A program made the position numbers and the translations under genes. Under the pieces are notes generated by a model, which made no database searches, was not told the origin of the DNA, and saw nothing but the letters and a program-made list of their open reading frames with translations. From Streptomyces chartreusis (GTDB lineage: Bacteria; Actinomycetota; Actinomycetes; Streptomycetales; Streptomycetaceae), in assembly GCF_008704715.1 (NCBI RefSeq), contig NZ_CP023689.1, forward strand, positions 9,362,001 through 9,426,000: a stretch of DNA of 64,000 nucleotides, written 5' to 3'. Positions 28,401-35,032 of this stretch are shown piece after piece. Position 1 is the stretch's first letter. Each line of letters opens with the position of its first letter.

Positions 28401-30365
28401 CCGTTCACCTGGGTCGTCACGCCCGGAGACCGGCTCACGGTCAAGCTGGAGTACCGCGACGAGGACGACGGGAACGCCCGCCGTCTCCTCGACGACTACC
28501 TGCGCGTGCTCGAAGACCTGGCCCGGGCGACGGGACCGGTCGGGGCGCTGCCCGGGCTGGGTGCGGAGCCCTCGTCGACTGAGCGTACGGACGTCGGGAC
28601 GGACACCGTCGTCGACCGGTTCGACCAGGCCGCGGACCGTGACCCGCAGCGCCTGGCACTGGTCGCCCACGGCTCGACCATGACCTTCGCCGAACTGCGG
28701 GACCGCAGCCGTGCGGTGGCAGGGGTGCTCGCCGCGCGCGGCATCGGCCCCGAGACCACCGTGGGCCTCGCGATCCCGCGCTCCCTCGACTGGATCGCGG
28801 CACTGTTCGCCGTCCTGCGCGTCGGCGCCGCGTACGTGCCGCTGGAGCTGGACCACCCCGACGAGCGGATCGCCGCGATCGTCGAGGATGCCCGCCCGGA
28901 CGTGATCCTCACGGTGAGCGCCGTGTCTCCCCGACTGACGGGCGAGCTGATCGAGCTGGACCGCCCCCTGCCGGACGCGGAGCCGTATCGGACGTTCGCA
29001 CCGGACGACCCCGACCGGCTGCGGCACCCCGCGTACACGATCTACACCTCCGGATCGACCGGGAAGCCCAAGGGCGTCGTGACCGAGTACGCCGGGCTCA
29101 CCAACATGCTGATCAACCATCAGCGCCGGATCTTCGAACCGGTCCTGGCCCGGCACGGCCACCGGGTCTTCCGGATCGCCCACACCGTGTCGTTCGCGTT
29201 CGACATGTCATGGGAGGAACTGCTGTGGCTCGCCGACGGGCACGAAGTGCACATCTGCGACGAGGAGTTGCGCCGTGACGCGCCCCGTCTGGTCGAGTAC
29301 TGCCTCGAGCACGGCATCGACGTCATCAACGTGACCCCGACCTACGCCCAGCAACTGGTCGCCGAGGGCCTGCTGGACGACCCCGACCGGCGTCCGCCAC
29401 TGGTGCTCCTCGGCGGCGAGGCCGTCACCCCCACGCTGTGGCAGCGGCTCGCGGAGACCGAAGGGACGGTCGGCTACAACCTGTACGGACCCACGGAGTA
29501 CACCATCAACACCCTGGGCGTCGGCACCTTCGAGTGCGAGGACCCCGTGGTGGGCGTGGCCATCGACAACACCGACGTGTACGTGCTGGACCCGTGGCTG
29601 CGCCCCCTCCCGGACGGCGTCCCCGGCGAGCTGTACGTCTCGGGCATCGGCATCGCGCGCGGCTACCTCGGGCAGCCGGGCCAGACCGCGCACCGCTTCG
29701 TCGCGTGCCCCTTCGGCGAACCCGGCGAGCGCATGTACCGCACCGGGGACCTGGTGCTGCGGCGCCCCGACGGCAACCTGATGTACCTCGGCCGCACCGA
29801 CCAGCAGGTCAAGATCCGGGGGCACCGGGTCGAACTCGGCGAGGTCGAGGCCGTGTTCGCGGCGCACCCGGCGGTGCGATTCGTCGCCGCGGTCGCCCAG
29901 CCCGATCCGCAGGTCGACGGGGCGTACCGGCTGGCCGCCTACCTCGTGCTGGACGGCGCGGACCTGGCGGCGGTGGCCGCGGAGGTGGGTGCCGGGCTGC
30001 CCGACTTCCTGCGGCCGACGCACTACGCCCAGGTCGACAGCATCCCGCTCACGGTGAACGGGAAGGCTGACACGAAGGCATTGCCGGAGGCCAAGCCCCT
30101 CGGCGCGCTGACCACGGCGGGAGAACGCGGGCCCGAGACCGGCACCGAGACCGTGGTCTGCGAGTTCTTCGCCGAAGCACTGGACCTGGACGACGACGAG
30201 GTGAGCGCGGTGAGCGACTTCGTGTCCCTGGGGGGACACTCCATGCTGGCGGTACGCCTCATCGGACTGCTCCGCCGCGAGTACGGTCCGGTGATCACGA
30301 TCCGAGACCTGTTCACCCTGCGCACCCCGGAAGCGATTGCCCACCACCTCGATGACAACTCCTGA
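19467..30365 (+). CDS. cchH: Trimodular coelichelin non-ribosomal peptide synthetase
   Basis: About 3632 residues; ATG at 19467 with GGAG 6 bases upstream. Order: A1 (about 135-635), PCP1 (GGDS about 677), E1 (735-1185, HHVVIDGVSW), C1 (1191-1608, HHIIADGWS), A2 (1620-2120), PCP2 (GGDS about 2169), E2 (2225-2608, HHLAVDSVSW), C2 (2615-3038), A3 (3045-3538), PCP3 (GGHS about 3590); no thioesterase. Residues read at the specificity positions give DINYWGGIGK (A1), DFWNIGMVHK (A2, threonine) and DMENLGLINK (A3), the codes reported for formyl-hydroxyornithine, Thr and hydroxyornithine in coelichelin synthetase. E1 and E2 make D residues. Coelichelin is a tetrapeptide, so module 1 must act twice. 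C2 has YHLLLWDGWS instead of HHxxxDGWS. Confidence 0.97.
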   Translation: MMEPSARHVLLSPEQLAAVRRRIGEHSDRTIVEACAIALSYWATGLGPDGIDLTPGTLFTEVLGWVDNGGDGIGGWPVGTDGPTISVPDGVVPGEAQLALDDLADFPDRPIGTIGPSTVAARLDALAGWNDTRADRVRPTIVEMFLEQARNRPDAIAIVDERRSLTYRQAAELSGQLAHRLIENGLAAEQVVGISLPRSAEMVIGLLGVLRAGCAFVPLDPQWPAARRAVVIEDARVMAQLNETGEHAPDEPEALAVDLDDRRFGSHPTEGPEVTVPGEALAYVIFTSGSTGRPKGAMIRHEAISERLLWQVDEILGFGHDDASLFKAPLSFDISINEIFLPLVSGARLVVLRPGGERDPQHLLSVIAEQRVTFTYLVSSMLDVLLEMAGDSGRLDSLRHVWCGGEVLTPELYERFRTRLDIPMYHGYGPAETTIGVSHVIYRGAAERLSTSIGKANPNTQLYVLDDELRPVPVGVGGELYVGGFLLGRGYVGAPGLTASRFVANPFAADGSRLYRTGDLARYAPDGSLDFLGRADNQIKIRGMRLETEDVEVGLAEHPRVRHTCVVAKKNTAGGTYLVGYVIPAAGSEDLRADEVRAWAGEHMVEYMVPAHIVVMNEFPLTANGKLDRNALPEPTTDTGGLTRPTTEIERAVCAAVAAVLRLEEVGVDQDFFQLGGDSILAISLLSALRDAGLYVTARQIFTNSTVGALAAVASRDDHTAVDHRDVATGTVVGSPIVQWLGETTDAIDGFVQSVVLNTPAELTADTLDDVLTALLRRHDMLRAELVRGDRWSFRIPEPDRATASWQKSDRPLDECGALATAGLDPTGGVMLRAVWRSAARQLVLVAHHVVIDGVSWRVLMEDLLTAWRQVTSGTPIELPPVGTSFRRWTQLLERAAFDADSSYYRRDLPGEDEQIGRRPLSEADTVATERLHTVSAAPDVTAALLGEIPAKFHAGVNDVLLTALAVALARWRRDLGQAQTFAHIELEGHGREAHFVAGSAGFEPELSRTVGWFTTLFPVTVDPGTTADFTAPEYLTAALKAVKEDLADVPDNGVSYGALRHLARSEFDAPAPQVLFNYLGRFDAGASGDWQLASTTGQLGEKRDPRMRLPRHLEFNAIAEPGTGGEYELVTTISWPDGMFTDQDITTLGEYFRTALTGLAALDEGGHSPSDFALVPLTQTDVDELDGPALADILPLTPLQEGLYFHSVFDDDSAGAYVEQQLLTLEGEVDAERLAAAATRLLVLYPNLAARFVALADGRVVSVLDRGVEAPFTTLDRPGITDAEIREYAEDDRRAGFDLATGPLMRYTLIRAGSGRDVLVQTVHHIIADGWSVPPMLRALLAEYHAPGTVYPVGGFPDYVSWLAGRDDAESDRVWHEELAELPGPSLVAVEHTPSDRFTDIASEPDGDIDAAARSAGVPLSVAVHSAWAVTLGGILHSTDVVFGSTVSGRDADVPGIQDMVGLFINTIPVRASWSGTTTAGDLLASVREHQSAVLPHQHVSLARIGRQAGSGSLFDTLVVFDVATDVEALRRAGDTLVIADIVNEGAPHYPLTLVVERALDGRPRFNLIYDGEMLRETTARTILRTFSSTLTGLLTRPDTQVDDLVPESDRLPVRIAPTTLGGLFDAAARRDPAATAVTQCDLDGGTRSLSYGELAETKDRLASALRTAGVGPGKRVAVAVPRSVEQVVALVAIVSAGGAYVPLDLAYPDERLEYILADSAPQVVLVDPDQRDRFTELLATAGVPARVLVQGDELPVGDGAAPAVSVHDPAYVIYTSGSTGRPKGVVVPHSSVVTLLANTQPDMDFGPHDVWVQFHSFSFDFAVWELWGALAYGGELLVPEYGLTRSPVDFHRLVRERGVSVLNQTPSAFYQFIEANRHAGEALPALRRIIFGGEALELGRLRGWVERHGTASPELVNMYGITETTVHVTHRVLTDEDFELGAEVSPIGGAIPGLVTHLLDDRLRPVPPGRVGAIYVAGDQVSLGYLGRPGLTASRFVANPFAGDGSRMYHTGDLARRTLDGELEFTGRADDQIQLKGFRVELGEVESAVRELDGVIDVAVTVAEGADHLVAHVVGRVPDDITGSLSRKLPAHMVPGRVLPVDALPLTVNGKLDRKALAERSAETAATSASFSASASESELAKLVAIFTETLPGTEVDADTDFFRAGGDSIVAITVINRARALGMAIAPRDVFLLRTPRALAGHLATSAPQPAVPAPDRRADGPLLPTPIILRQRQLGGSLTRFAQARTLPTPEAAGLADVERAANAVVAAHPALRLRLRVEHGVWALRTEPHRDVTAARPATPDPTAAANEAAGRLDPESGEVIAFAWLEPTRTLVVTVHHLAVDSVSWLILLDDLAAALRGEPLAPPTTSYAEYAEALALNAPRAIDGLPHWITTLGAPPLLPAVGGLRETTVVLAPEISDRVTRTAPAALGVGLTELLCGALRTALTRIQRTPTDLTIELERHGRVPALDHHDYTRTVGWFTSIAPVRLTAHTDPVAAARELAERQPDERAHVAYGQLRYLDPQTAPLLTARPQVLFNYLGRGSENQALHIAGGDQGSPYAVEVNAWLDEATGSLHAAFTLAEGVPDEITEHWLAAVHGVADASATAERTAPVTPLQRGLYFQAQMAGSAGHYVAQSWFTFDRRLDTGALAEAMAHVIARHPVVGAGFTTDDDGNPVQTLAAGRRVGVRTIALSTDSEVEALRARDRDTGFDPSEPPLIRMTVVRLPDDRDGLLLSYHLLLWDGWSREIVLRDLFDAYQAVLLGTLPAPTPAVPSFEDHARALDAKDAAVSERFWAGQLAGLPGPTLLAGPAPALSDTLPRALVHTLSAEQSDLLRDAAKVHGVTLNSVLTGGFGLLLGGRTGRGDAVFGVTVSGREGEGLSDIVGVLLNTVPMWTRARPGDTVREYLSAVQTARVEAMEHEHLGLGEIQRASGHDMLFDNLFVLQNFLDMDAFAEMNARHGITSVKADDSTHYPFTWVVTPGDRLTVKLEYRDEDDGNARRLLDDYLRVLEDLARATGPVGALPGLGAEPSSTERTDVGTDTVVDRFDQAADRDPQRLALVAHGSTMTFAELRDRSRAVAGVLAARGIGPETTVGLAIPRSLDWIAALFAVLRVGAAYVPLELDHPDERIAAIVEDARPDVILTVSAVSPRLTGELIELDRPLPDAEPYRTFAPDDPDRLRHPAYTIYTSGSTGKPKGVVTEYAGLTNMLINHQRRIFEPVLARHGHRVFRIAHTVSFAFDMSWEELLWLADGHEVHICDEELRRDAPRLVEYCLEHGIDVINVTPTYAQQLVAEGLLDDPDRRPPLVLLGGEAVTPTLWQRLAETEGTVGYNLYGPTEYTINTLGVGTFECEDPVVGVAIDNTDVYVLDPWLRPLPDGVPGELYVSGIGIARGYLGQPGQTAHRFVACPFGEPGERMYRTGDLVLRRPDGNLMYLGRTDQQVKIRGHRVELGEVEAVFAAHPAVRFVAAVAQPDPQVDGAYRLAAYLVLDGADLAAVAAEVGAGLPDFLRPTHYAQVDSIPLTVNGKADTKALPEAKPLGALTTAGERGPETGTETVVCEFFAEALDLDDDEVSAVSDFVSLGGHSMLAVRLIGLLRREYGPVITIRDLFTLRTPEAIAHHLDDNS

Positions 30366-32052
30366 CACGCGGCGGCCCCGGCCCGCCTCCGACATCCTCC
30401 GCACCGCCCTGCGCCGCAACCGTGGCGCCATGATCTGGGGCACGGTCCTCATGGGCCTGTACCAGGCGGGCGAGACCGCGTTCCCGATCGCCCTCGGCCT
30501 GATCGTCGAGCACACGATGCGGGACCGGAACCTCGGCTCGCTCGGCCTGTCCATCGCCGCGCTCGCCGTGATCATCACGACCGTCTCGCTGTCGTGGCGG
30601 TTCGGGATGCGCATCCTCCAGAAGGCCAACACGACCGAGGCGCACCGCTGGCGGGTGAAGGTGGCCGCCTGCGGACTCCAGCCGGTGGCCAGGGACGTCG
30701 ACCTCAAGTCCGGCGAGATCCTGACCATCGCCACCGAGGACGCCGACCAGACCGCCGACATCATCGAGGTGGTGCCGCTGCTGATCAGCTCACTGGTCGC
30801 GGTGGTCGTCGCGGCGGTCGCGCTGGGCCTGGCCGACATCCGGCTCGGCCTGCTGGTGATCGCGGGCACGGCCGCGATCATGTCGGTCCTGAGCGTGCTG
30901 TCCAGGCGGATCGGGTCCAGCACCCAGGAACAGCAGGCCCGGGTGGCGCGGGCGGGTGCCAAGGTGGCCGACCTGATCACCGGCCTGCGCCCGCTGCACG
31001 GCTTCGGCGGCAACCACGCCGCGTTCCGCTCCTACCGCAAGGTCAGCACCGAGGCGAAGCTCCAGGCCGTCACCGTCGCCAAGGTCAACGGTGCGTACGC
31101 GGGCACCGCGCTGGCCCTGAACGCGGTCCTGGCCGGTGCCGTGACCCTGACGGCCGGCTGGCTGGCCTTCGACGGGCAGATCAACATCGGCGAACTCGTC
31201 ATGGCCGTGGGTCTGGCGCAGTTCATCATGGAACCGCTCAGGCTGTTCTCGGAGATGCCGAAGTACGTGATGATCGCGCGGGCCTCGGCCGAGCGGATGG
31301 CGCTGGTCCTGACCGCGCCGCCGGTCACGACGCCGGGGTCGGAACACCCGGCCGCGGGCGGGAACCTGGAGATCGACTGCGTCCGGTACGGGACACTGCG
31401 GGACCTGAAGTTCACGGTGGCCGCCGGGGAGTTCGTCGCGATCGCCGCCTACCAACCGCGCGCGGCGGCCGACCTCGCGGCGGTCCTGGCTGCGAACGTC
31501 CCGCCCGACGCGTACGAGGGCGCGGTGCGGGTCGCCGGGCAGGAACTCGGGGAACTGTCGGTGGAGGCGGTCCGCGCGCACCTGCTGGTGAACCCGTACG
31601 ACGGCGAGATCTTCGCCGGCACGCTCCGCACGAACATCGACCCCTCGGGCACCAGCCGGACCGTCCCCGAAGCCGTCGAGGCATCCATGCTGACGGACGT
31701 CGTCGCCCTGCACCGGGACGGACTCGACTACGGTGTCCGCGACCGAGGCGCCAACCTGTCCGGCGGGCAACGCCAACGGCTTTCCCTGGCGCGGGCGTTG
31801 GCCGCCGACAGCGAGGTCCTGGTGCTGCACGACCCGACGACCGCAGTCGACGCGGTCACCGAGCAGCTCATCGCGCGCAATGTCGCGAAACTGCGCCGGG
31901 GCCGCACCACCGTCGTGATCACCAGCAGCCCTGCCCTGCTGGACGTCGCCGACCGGGTCCTCGTCCTCGACGAAGGGGTCGTCACGGCCGAGGACACCCA
32001 TCGGAACCTGCTGGCCGGCGACGCGGACTACTGCCTGGCCGTGGCCCGGTGA
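30352..32052 (+). CDS. cchI: ABC exporter half-transporter with degenerate ATP site
   Basis: 566 residues; the ATG at 30352 overlaps the end of cchH by 14 bases. Six membrane segments (about 20-300), then an ATPase domain in which Walker A is lost (AAYQPRAAADL at about 365-375 instead of GxxGxGKST), Walker B reads LVLHDPT (His for Asp, Asp for Glu) and the H-loop His is Ser (ITSSPA). The signature NLSGGQRQR (about 468-476) is intact. This complements CchG exactly: CchG supplies Walker A/B and CchI the signature for one shared ATP site. It probably exports coelichelin. Its 3' end overlaps the opposing cchJ by 71 bases. Confidence 0.9.
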   Translation: MTTPDTRRPRPASDILRTALRRNRGAMIWGTVLMGLYQAGETAFPIALGLIVEHTMRDRNLGSLGLSIAALAVIITTVSLSWRFGMRILQKANTTEAHRWRVKVAACGLQPVARDVDLKSGEILTIATEDADQTADIIEVVPLLISSLVAVVVAAVALGLADIRLGLLVIAGTAAIMSVLSVLSRRIGSSTQEQQARVARAGAKVADLITGLRPLHGFGGNHAAFRSYRKVSTEAKLQAVTVAKVNGAYAGTALALNAVLAGAVTLTAGWLAFDGQINIGELVMAVGLAQFIMEPLRLFSEMPKYVMIARASAERMALVLTAPPVTTPGSEHPAAGGNLEIDCVRYGTLRDLKFTVAAGEFVAIAAYQPRAAADLAAVLAANVPPDAYEGAVRVAGQELGELSVEAVRAHLLVNPYDGEIFAGTLRTNIDPSGTSRTVPEAVEASMLTDVVALHRDGLDYGVRDRGANLSGGQRQRLSLARALAADSEVLVLHDPTTAVDAVTEQLIARNVAKLRRGRTTVVITSSPALLDVADRVLVLDEGVVTAEDTHRNLLAGDADYCLAVAR

Positions 32053-33163
32053 CGCGCTGGCCGAGGGCCCAGGCGACATCCCTGAGCAGGGCGTGCCGCC
32101 AGCCCGCCCGGTCATGGCCGGCGGCCGAGCGCGAGACCCGTACGGTCGCGCCGGCCTGCTCGGTGAGGAGCTCGGTCCGTTCGCAGTGGGGGAGCATCAG
32201 TGTCTCGTGCTCCCCGACGTCGAACGCGATGCGCAGGCGCGACAGTTCCGGGCGCTCCAGCAGACGCGCGGCGATGCTGCCGCCGACCGAACCGCTCATG
32301 GGATCCGCCAGGTCCATGGCCTCGGGCGTCCACCAGAAGGACCCCGACTGACAGGCGACCCGGGACACCAGATCCGGGAACCGAAGGGCCGCGTACAGCG
32401 CGCTGAGCCCGCCGAGGCTCTGCCCCGCGACCACCAGCCTGCCGAGGTCGGCGGGTACGCCGGACTCCGCCACCAGCGGCAGCAGTTCGTCCCGGACCGC
32501 CTCCCACAGTTCGGGCCGGCACGTGAACTCGGCCGCCCTGTCCTTGGCCGGAAGGAAGACGAGGGTGACCGGGGGCATGTCGCCCGCTGCGAAGGCCGAG
32601 TCGAAGGCGGTCATGGCCGGGTGCAGGTACAGCCAGTCGTCGCCGTCGAGGAGCAGGACCACCGGACCGCCGCCACCCACGGGGTGGACCCGGACGGTAC
32701 GTCGCCCACCGAGCCGTTCACTCGCCCAGCGGACCCGGGCGCGGGGGAGGGGCAGTACGGCATCGGTGCCGGGGCCGACGACGGGCCAGTGCGGCTGGGG
32801 CGGCGCGTCCGGCGTCGCGGCGATCGACCGGTCGCCGCCCGCGCCCACCGGGTTGAGCGGGTCGGCGTGCGCCGCGTCGCCCACGAGGAACCGGTAGGTC
32901 ACCCGCAGCCGCGCGGGCATGCGCACCTCGGCGTACCAGCAGTCCGTGTCGCCCCATCGGTTCAGGGGCACCGGCTCCGACCAGCTCTCGAAGTCGATGC
33001 TCGCCGCGGATCCCCGCCACAGGAACAGGGTTGCCCAGCCGCCACCCCCGGCAGGTACGGATCTGGGCGCCTCGGCCGCCGCCCAGAACTCCTCCGTGCC
33101 GGGCTCGCCGGGCATCCCGAACCCGGCGAAGGCGTTCTCCGTGTCGGCCGTGACCGGGCGCAT
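31982..33163 (-). CDS. cchJ: Siderophore esterase, enterochelin-esterase-like
   Basis: 393 residues; AAGGAG precedes the ATG. The N-terminal half (about 1-170) is the enterochelin-esterase N-terminal domain (FLWRGSAAS, CWYAEVRMPARLRVTYRF); the C-terminal half is a Fes/esterase-D alpha/beta hydrolase with nucleophile elbow VVAGQSLGGLSALYA and the His in GHDRAGWRHAL. No signal peptide, so it is cytoplasmic. In coelichelin clusters it may hydrolyse the ferri-siderophore to free iron or release the peptide from CchH, which lacks a thioesterase. The last 24 or so residues (Arg/Pro-rich) are encoded over the antisense of cchI. An iron box precedes it. Confidence 0.88.
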   Translation of the reverse strand: MRPVTADTENAFAGFGMPGEPGTEEFWAAAEAPRSVPAGGGGWATLFLWRGSAASIDFESWSEPVPLNRWGDTDCWYAEVRMPARLRVTYRFLVGDAAHADPLNPVGAGGDRSIAATPDAPPQPHWPVVGPGTDAVLPLPRARVRWASERLGGRRTVRVHPVGGGGPVVLLLDGDDWLYLHPAMTAFDSAFAAGDMPPVTLVFLPAKDRAAEFTCRPELWEAVRDELLPLVAESGVPADLGRLVVAGQSLGGLSALYAALRFPDLVSRVACQSGSFWWTPEAMDLADPMSGSVGGSIAARLLERPELSRLRIAFDVGEHETLMLPHCERTELLTEQAGATVRVSRSAAGHDRAGWRHALLRDVAWALGQRVTGPRPGSSPRRRPAGSDGCPRP

Positions 33164-33211
33164 GAACGTCTCCTTGTGAGAGGGGAGCTGCGAAGGCTAA
33201 GCTCCTGTCAA

Positions 33212-33230
33212 TTAGGCCAGGCTAACCTAA
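33212..33230. promoter_or_regulatory. Iron box (DmdR-type) between cchJ and cchK
   Basis: TTAGGCCAGGCTAACCTAA, about three mismatches from the consensus, with near-perfect TTAGG/CCTAA ends. It lies in the 94-base divergent gap, so one site can repress both cchJ and cchK. Confidence 0.87.
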
Positions 33231-33257
33231 TGTTGACGTTCCGAGGAGGCACTCGTC

Positions 33258-33458
33258 ATGAGCACCAATCCCTTCGACGACAACGAAGGCCGCTTCCTGG
33301 TCCTGGTGAACGACGAGGGCCAGCACTCCCTTTGGCCGTCCTTCGCCAAGGTGCCCGGAGGCTGGACGACCGTCTTCGAGGAGAACACCCGAGAGGCGTG
33401 CCTGGAGTACATCGAGTCCCATTGGACCGACCTGCGCCCCCGGTCCCTCTCGGCCTAG
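33258..33458 (+). CDS. cchK: MbtH-like protein
   Basis: 66 residues, full length. It has the family pattern with NDEGQHSLWPSFAKVPGGW and the C-terminal CLEYIESHWTDLRP. MbtH-like proteins bind adenylation domains of NRPSs and are needed for their folding or activity; the partner here is CchH. CGAGGAGG lies 8 bases before the ATG. It is transcribed away from cchJ under the shared iron box and ends in a 4-base convergent overlap with glpD, which marks the right boundary of the cluster. Confidence 0.95.
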   Translation: MSTNPFDDNEGRFLVLVNDEGQHSLWPSFAKVPGGWTTVFEENTREACLEYIESHWTDLRPRSLSA

Positions 33459-35032
33459 GCGGGCAGGTTCACCTCGCCCAGCACCTCGCGCGCGACGTCC
33501 AGCGCGGCGTCCCGGTCGGCCGGCACCAGCCCGATGCGGGTGCGCCGGTCGAGCAGGTCCGCCTCGTCCAGGGCGCCCTCGTGGCGTACGGCCCACAGGA
33601 GTTCGGCGCCGGTGACGGGATGCCCCGTCAGTACGGGTTCGGCGAGACGGGGGTCCTCCGCGCCGAGCGCCTGGACGGCCGGTGCCTCGGTGCCGTAGCG
33701 CTGGACCAGGCGGCGCGGCGCGCGCAGCGAGCCGAGAGTGTTCGGTGACGCGGCGCCGACGAGGGGCAGCGAGGCGGTGGGGGACGGGCCGGCCGTGAGC
33801 CCGTGCGTGGCGACGGCGGCGTCGACGGCGTCCTCGGCCATGCGCCGATAGGTGGTGAGCTTGCCGCCGACCACCGTGGTCACGCCCTCCGACGAGGTGA
33901 GGACCGCGTGCCGACGGGAGATGTCGGAGGTCCGCGGCGCCCCGGAACCGGCCGCCGGCGCGGTGTCGAGCAGAGGGCGCAGACCGGCGAACGCGCCGAC
34001 GACGTCATCGCGCCGGACCGGCACGTCCAGGACCGAGCCGAGGACGTCCAGCAGGAAGCCGATGTCGGTCTCGGGGACCTCGGGCACGTCCGGGACGTCA
34101 CCCTCGACGGGCTCGTCGGTGAGGCCGACGTAGACCCGGCCGTCGCCCTGCGGCAGGACGAGGACGAAACGGTTGGTCTCGCCGGGGACCGGCACGTGCA
34201 GCCCCGCGGGCAGCGGGCCGAGGTGGTCGGAGCGCAGCACGAGGTGGGTGCCGCGCGAGGGGCGGATCCGGATGCCGTCCACCAGGCCGTCCGCCCATAC
34301 GCCGGACGCGTTGATCACGGCGCGGGCCCTGATCTCGCCCTCCTCGCCGGTGAGTTCGTCGCGGACGCGGGCGCCGGACGCGGTGAGTTCCAGTGCCCGG
34401 ACGCGGGTGAGGATCCGGGCGCCGCGGGCGGCGGCGGTGCGGGCGATCGCCGTCACCAGCCGGGCGTCGTCGGTGAGCCGGCCGTCCCAGGACAGCAGAC
34501 CGCCGCGCAGGCCCTGGGTGCGCAGGGCAGGGGCGAGGTGCCGCGTCTCCACCGTGGACAGGCGGCGCGGGGCCGGCAGGGTGGCGCGGGCCGTGCGGGC
34601 CGCCAGACGCAGGGCGTCACCGGCCCGGAACCCGGCCCAGGCGAGGGTGGACTGGGCGCGGGACACGAGCGGCGTCAGCGGCAGCACGAACGGCTGGGCC
34701 CGCACCAGGTGCGGAGCCGTGCGCTCCATCAGCACCCCGCGCTCGACCGCGCTCTCGTGAGCCACGTCGAGCTGGGCGGAGGCGAGGTAGCGCAGCCCGC
34801 CATGGATCAGCTTGCTGCTGAAGCGCGAGGTGCCGAAGGCCAGGTCATGGGCGTCGACGGCGGCCACCGAAAGGCCCCGGGCGGCGGCGTCCAGGGCGAC
34901 CCCGGCGCCTGTCGCGCCCAGGCCGACGACCAGGACGTCCACGACCGGACCGCCGACGGTCTCGGTGAGTTCGCGCGAGCGCCGGGCGGCGGACAGCGAC
35001 GATCCGGGGACCGGGGGAGTGGCAGGGGTCAT
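33455..35032 (-). CDS. glpD: Aerobic glycerol-3-phosphate dehydrogenase
   Basis: 525 residues. FAD-binding loop VLVVGLGATGAGVALDAAARG, the GlpD motif FGTSRFSSKLIHGGLRYL, a central substrate-binding region, and the C-terminal cap domain (HEGALDEADLLDRRTRIGL). It oxidises sn-glycerol 3-phosphate to dihydroxyacetone phosphate at the membrane, passing electrons to quinone. The ATG at 35032 overlaps the upstream TetR stop by 4 bases, so both are one operon. Within this island it would supply dihydroxyacetone phosphate, the precursor used by alkylglycerone-phosphate-type chemistry. Confidence 0.93.
   Translation of the reverse strand: MTPATPPVPGSSLSAARRSRELTETVGGPVVDVLVVGLGATGAGVALDAAARGLSVAAVDAHDLAFGTSRFSSKLIHGGLRYLASAQLDVAHESAVERGVLMERTAPHLVRAQPFVLPLTPLVSRAQSTLAWAGFRAGDALRLAARTARATLPAPRRLSTVETRHLAPALRTQGLRGGLLSWDGRLTDDARLVTAIARTAAARGARILTRVRALELTASGARVRDELTGEEGEIRARAVINASGVWADGLVDGIRIRPSRGTHLVLRSDHLGPLPAGLHVPVPGETNRFVLVLPQGDGRVYVGLTDEPVEGDVPDVPEVPETDIGFLLDVLGSVLDVPVRRDDVVGAFAGLRPLLDTAPAAGSGAPRTSDISRRHAVLTSSEGVTTVVGGKLTTYRRMAEDAVDAAVATHGLTAGPSPTASLPLVGAASPNTLGSLRAPRRLVQRYGTEAPAVQALGAEDPRLAEPVLTGHPVTGAELLWAVRHEGALDEADLLDRRTRIGLVPADRDAALDVAREVLGEVNLPA

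Noticed and set aside
10818..33458. Siderophore cluster considered as recently transferred DNA
   Set aside because: No IS, integrase, tRNA junction or obvious composition shift was seen at either boundary; the flanks are ordinary streptomycete genes.
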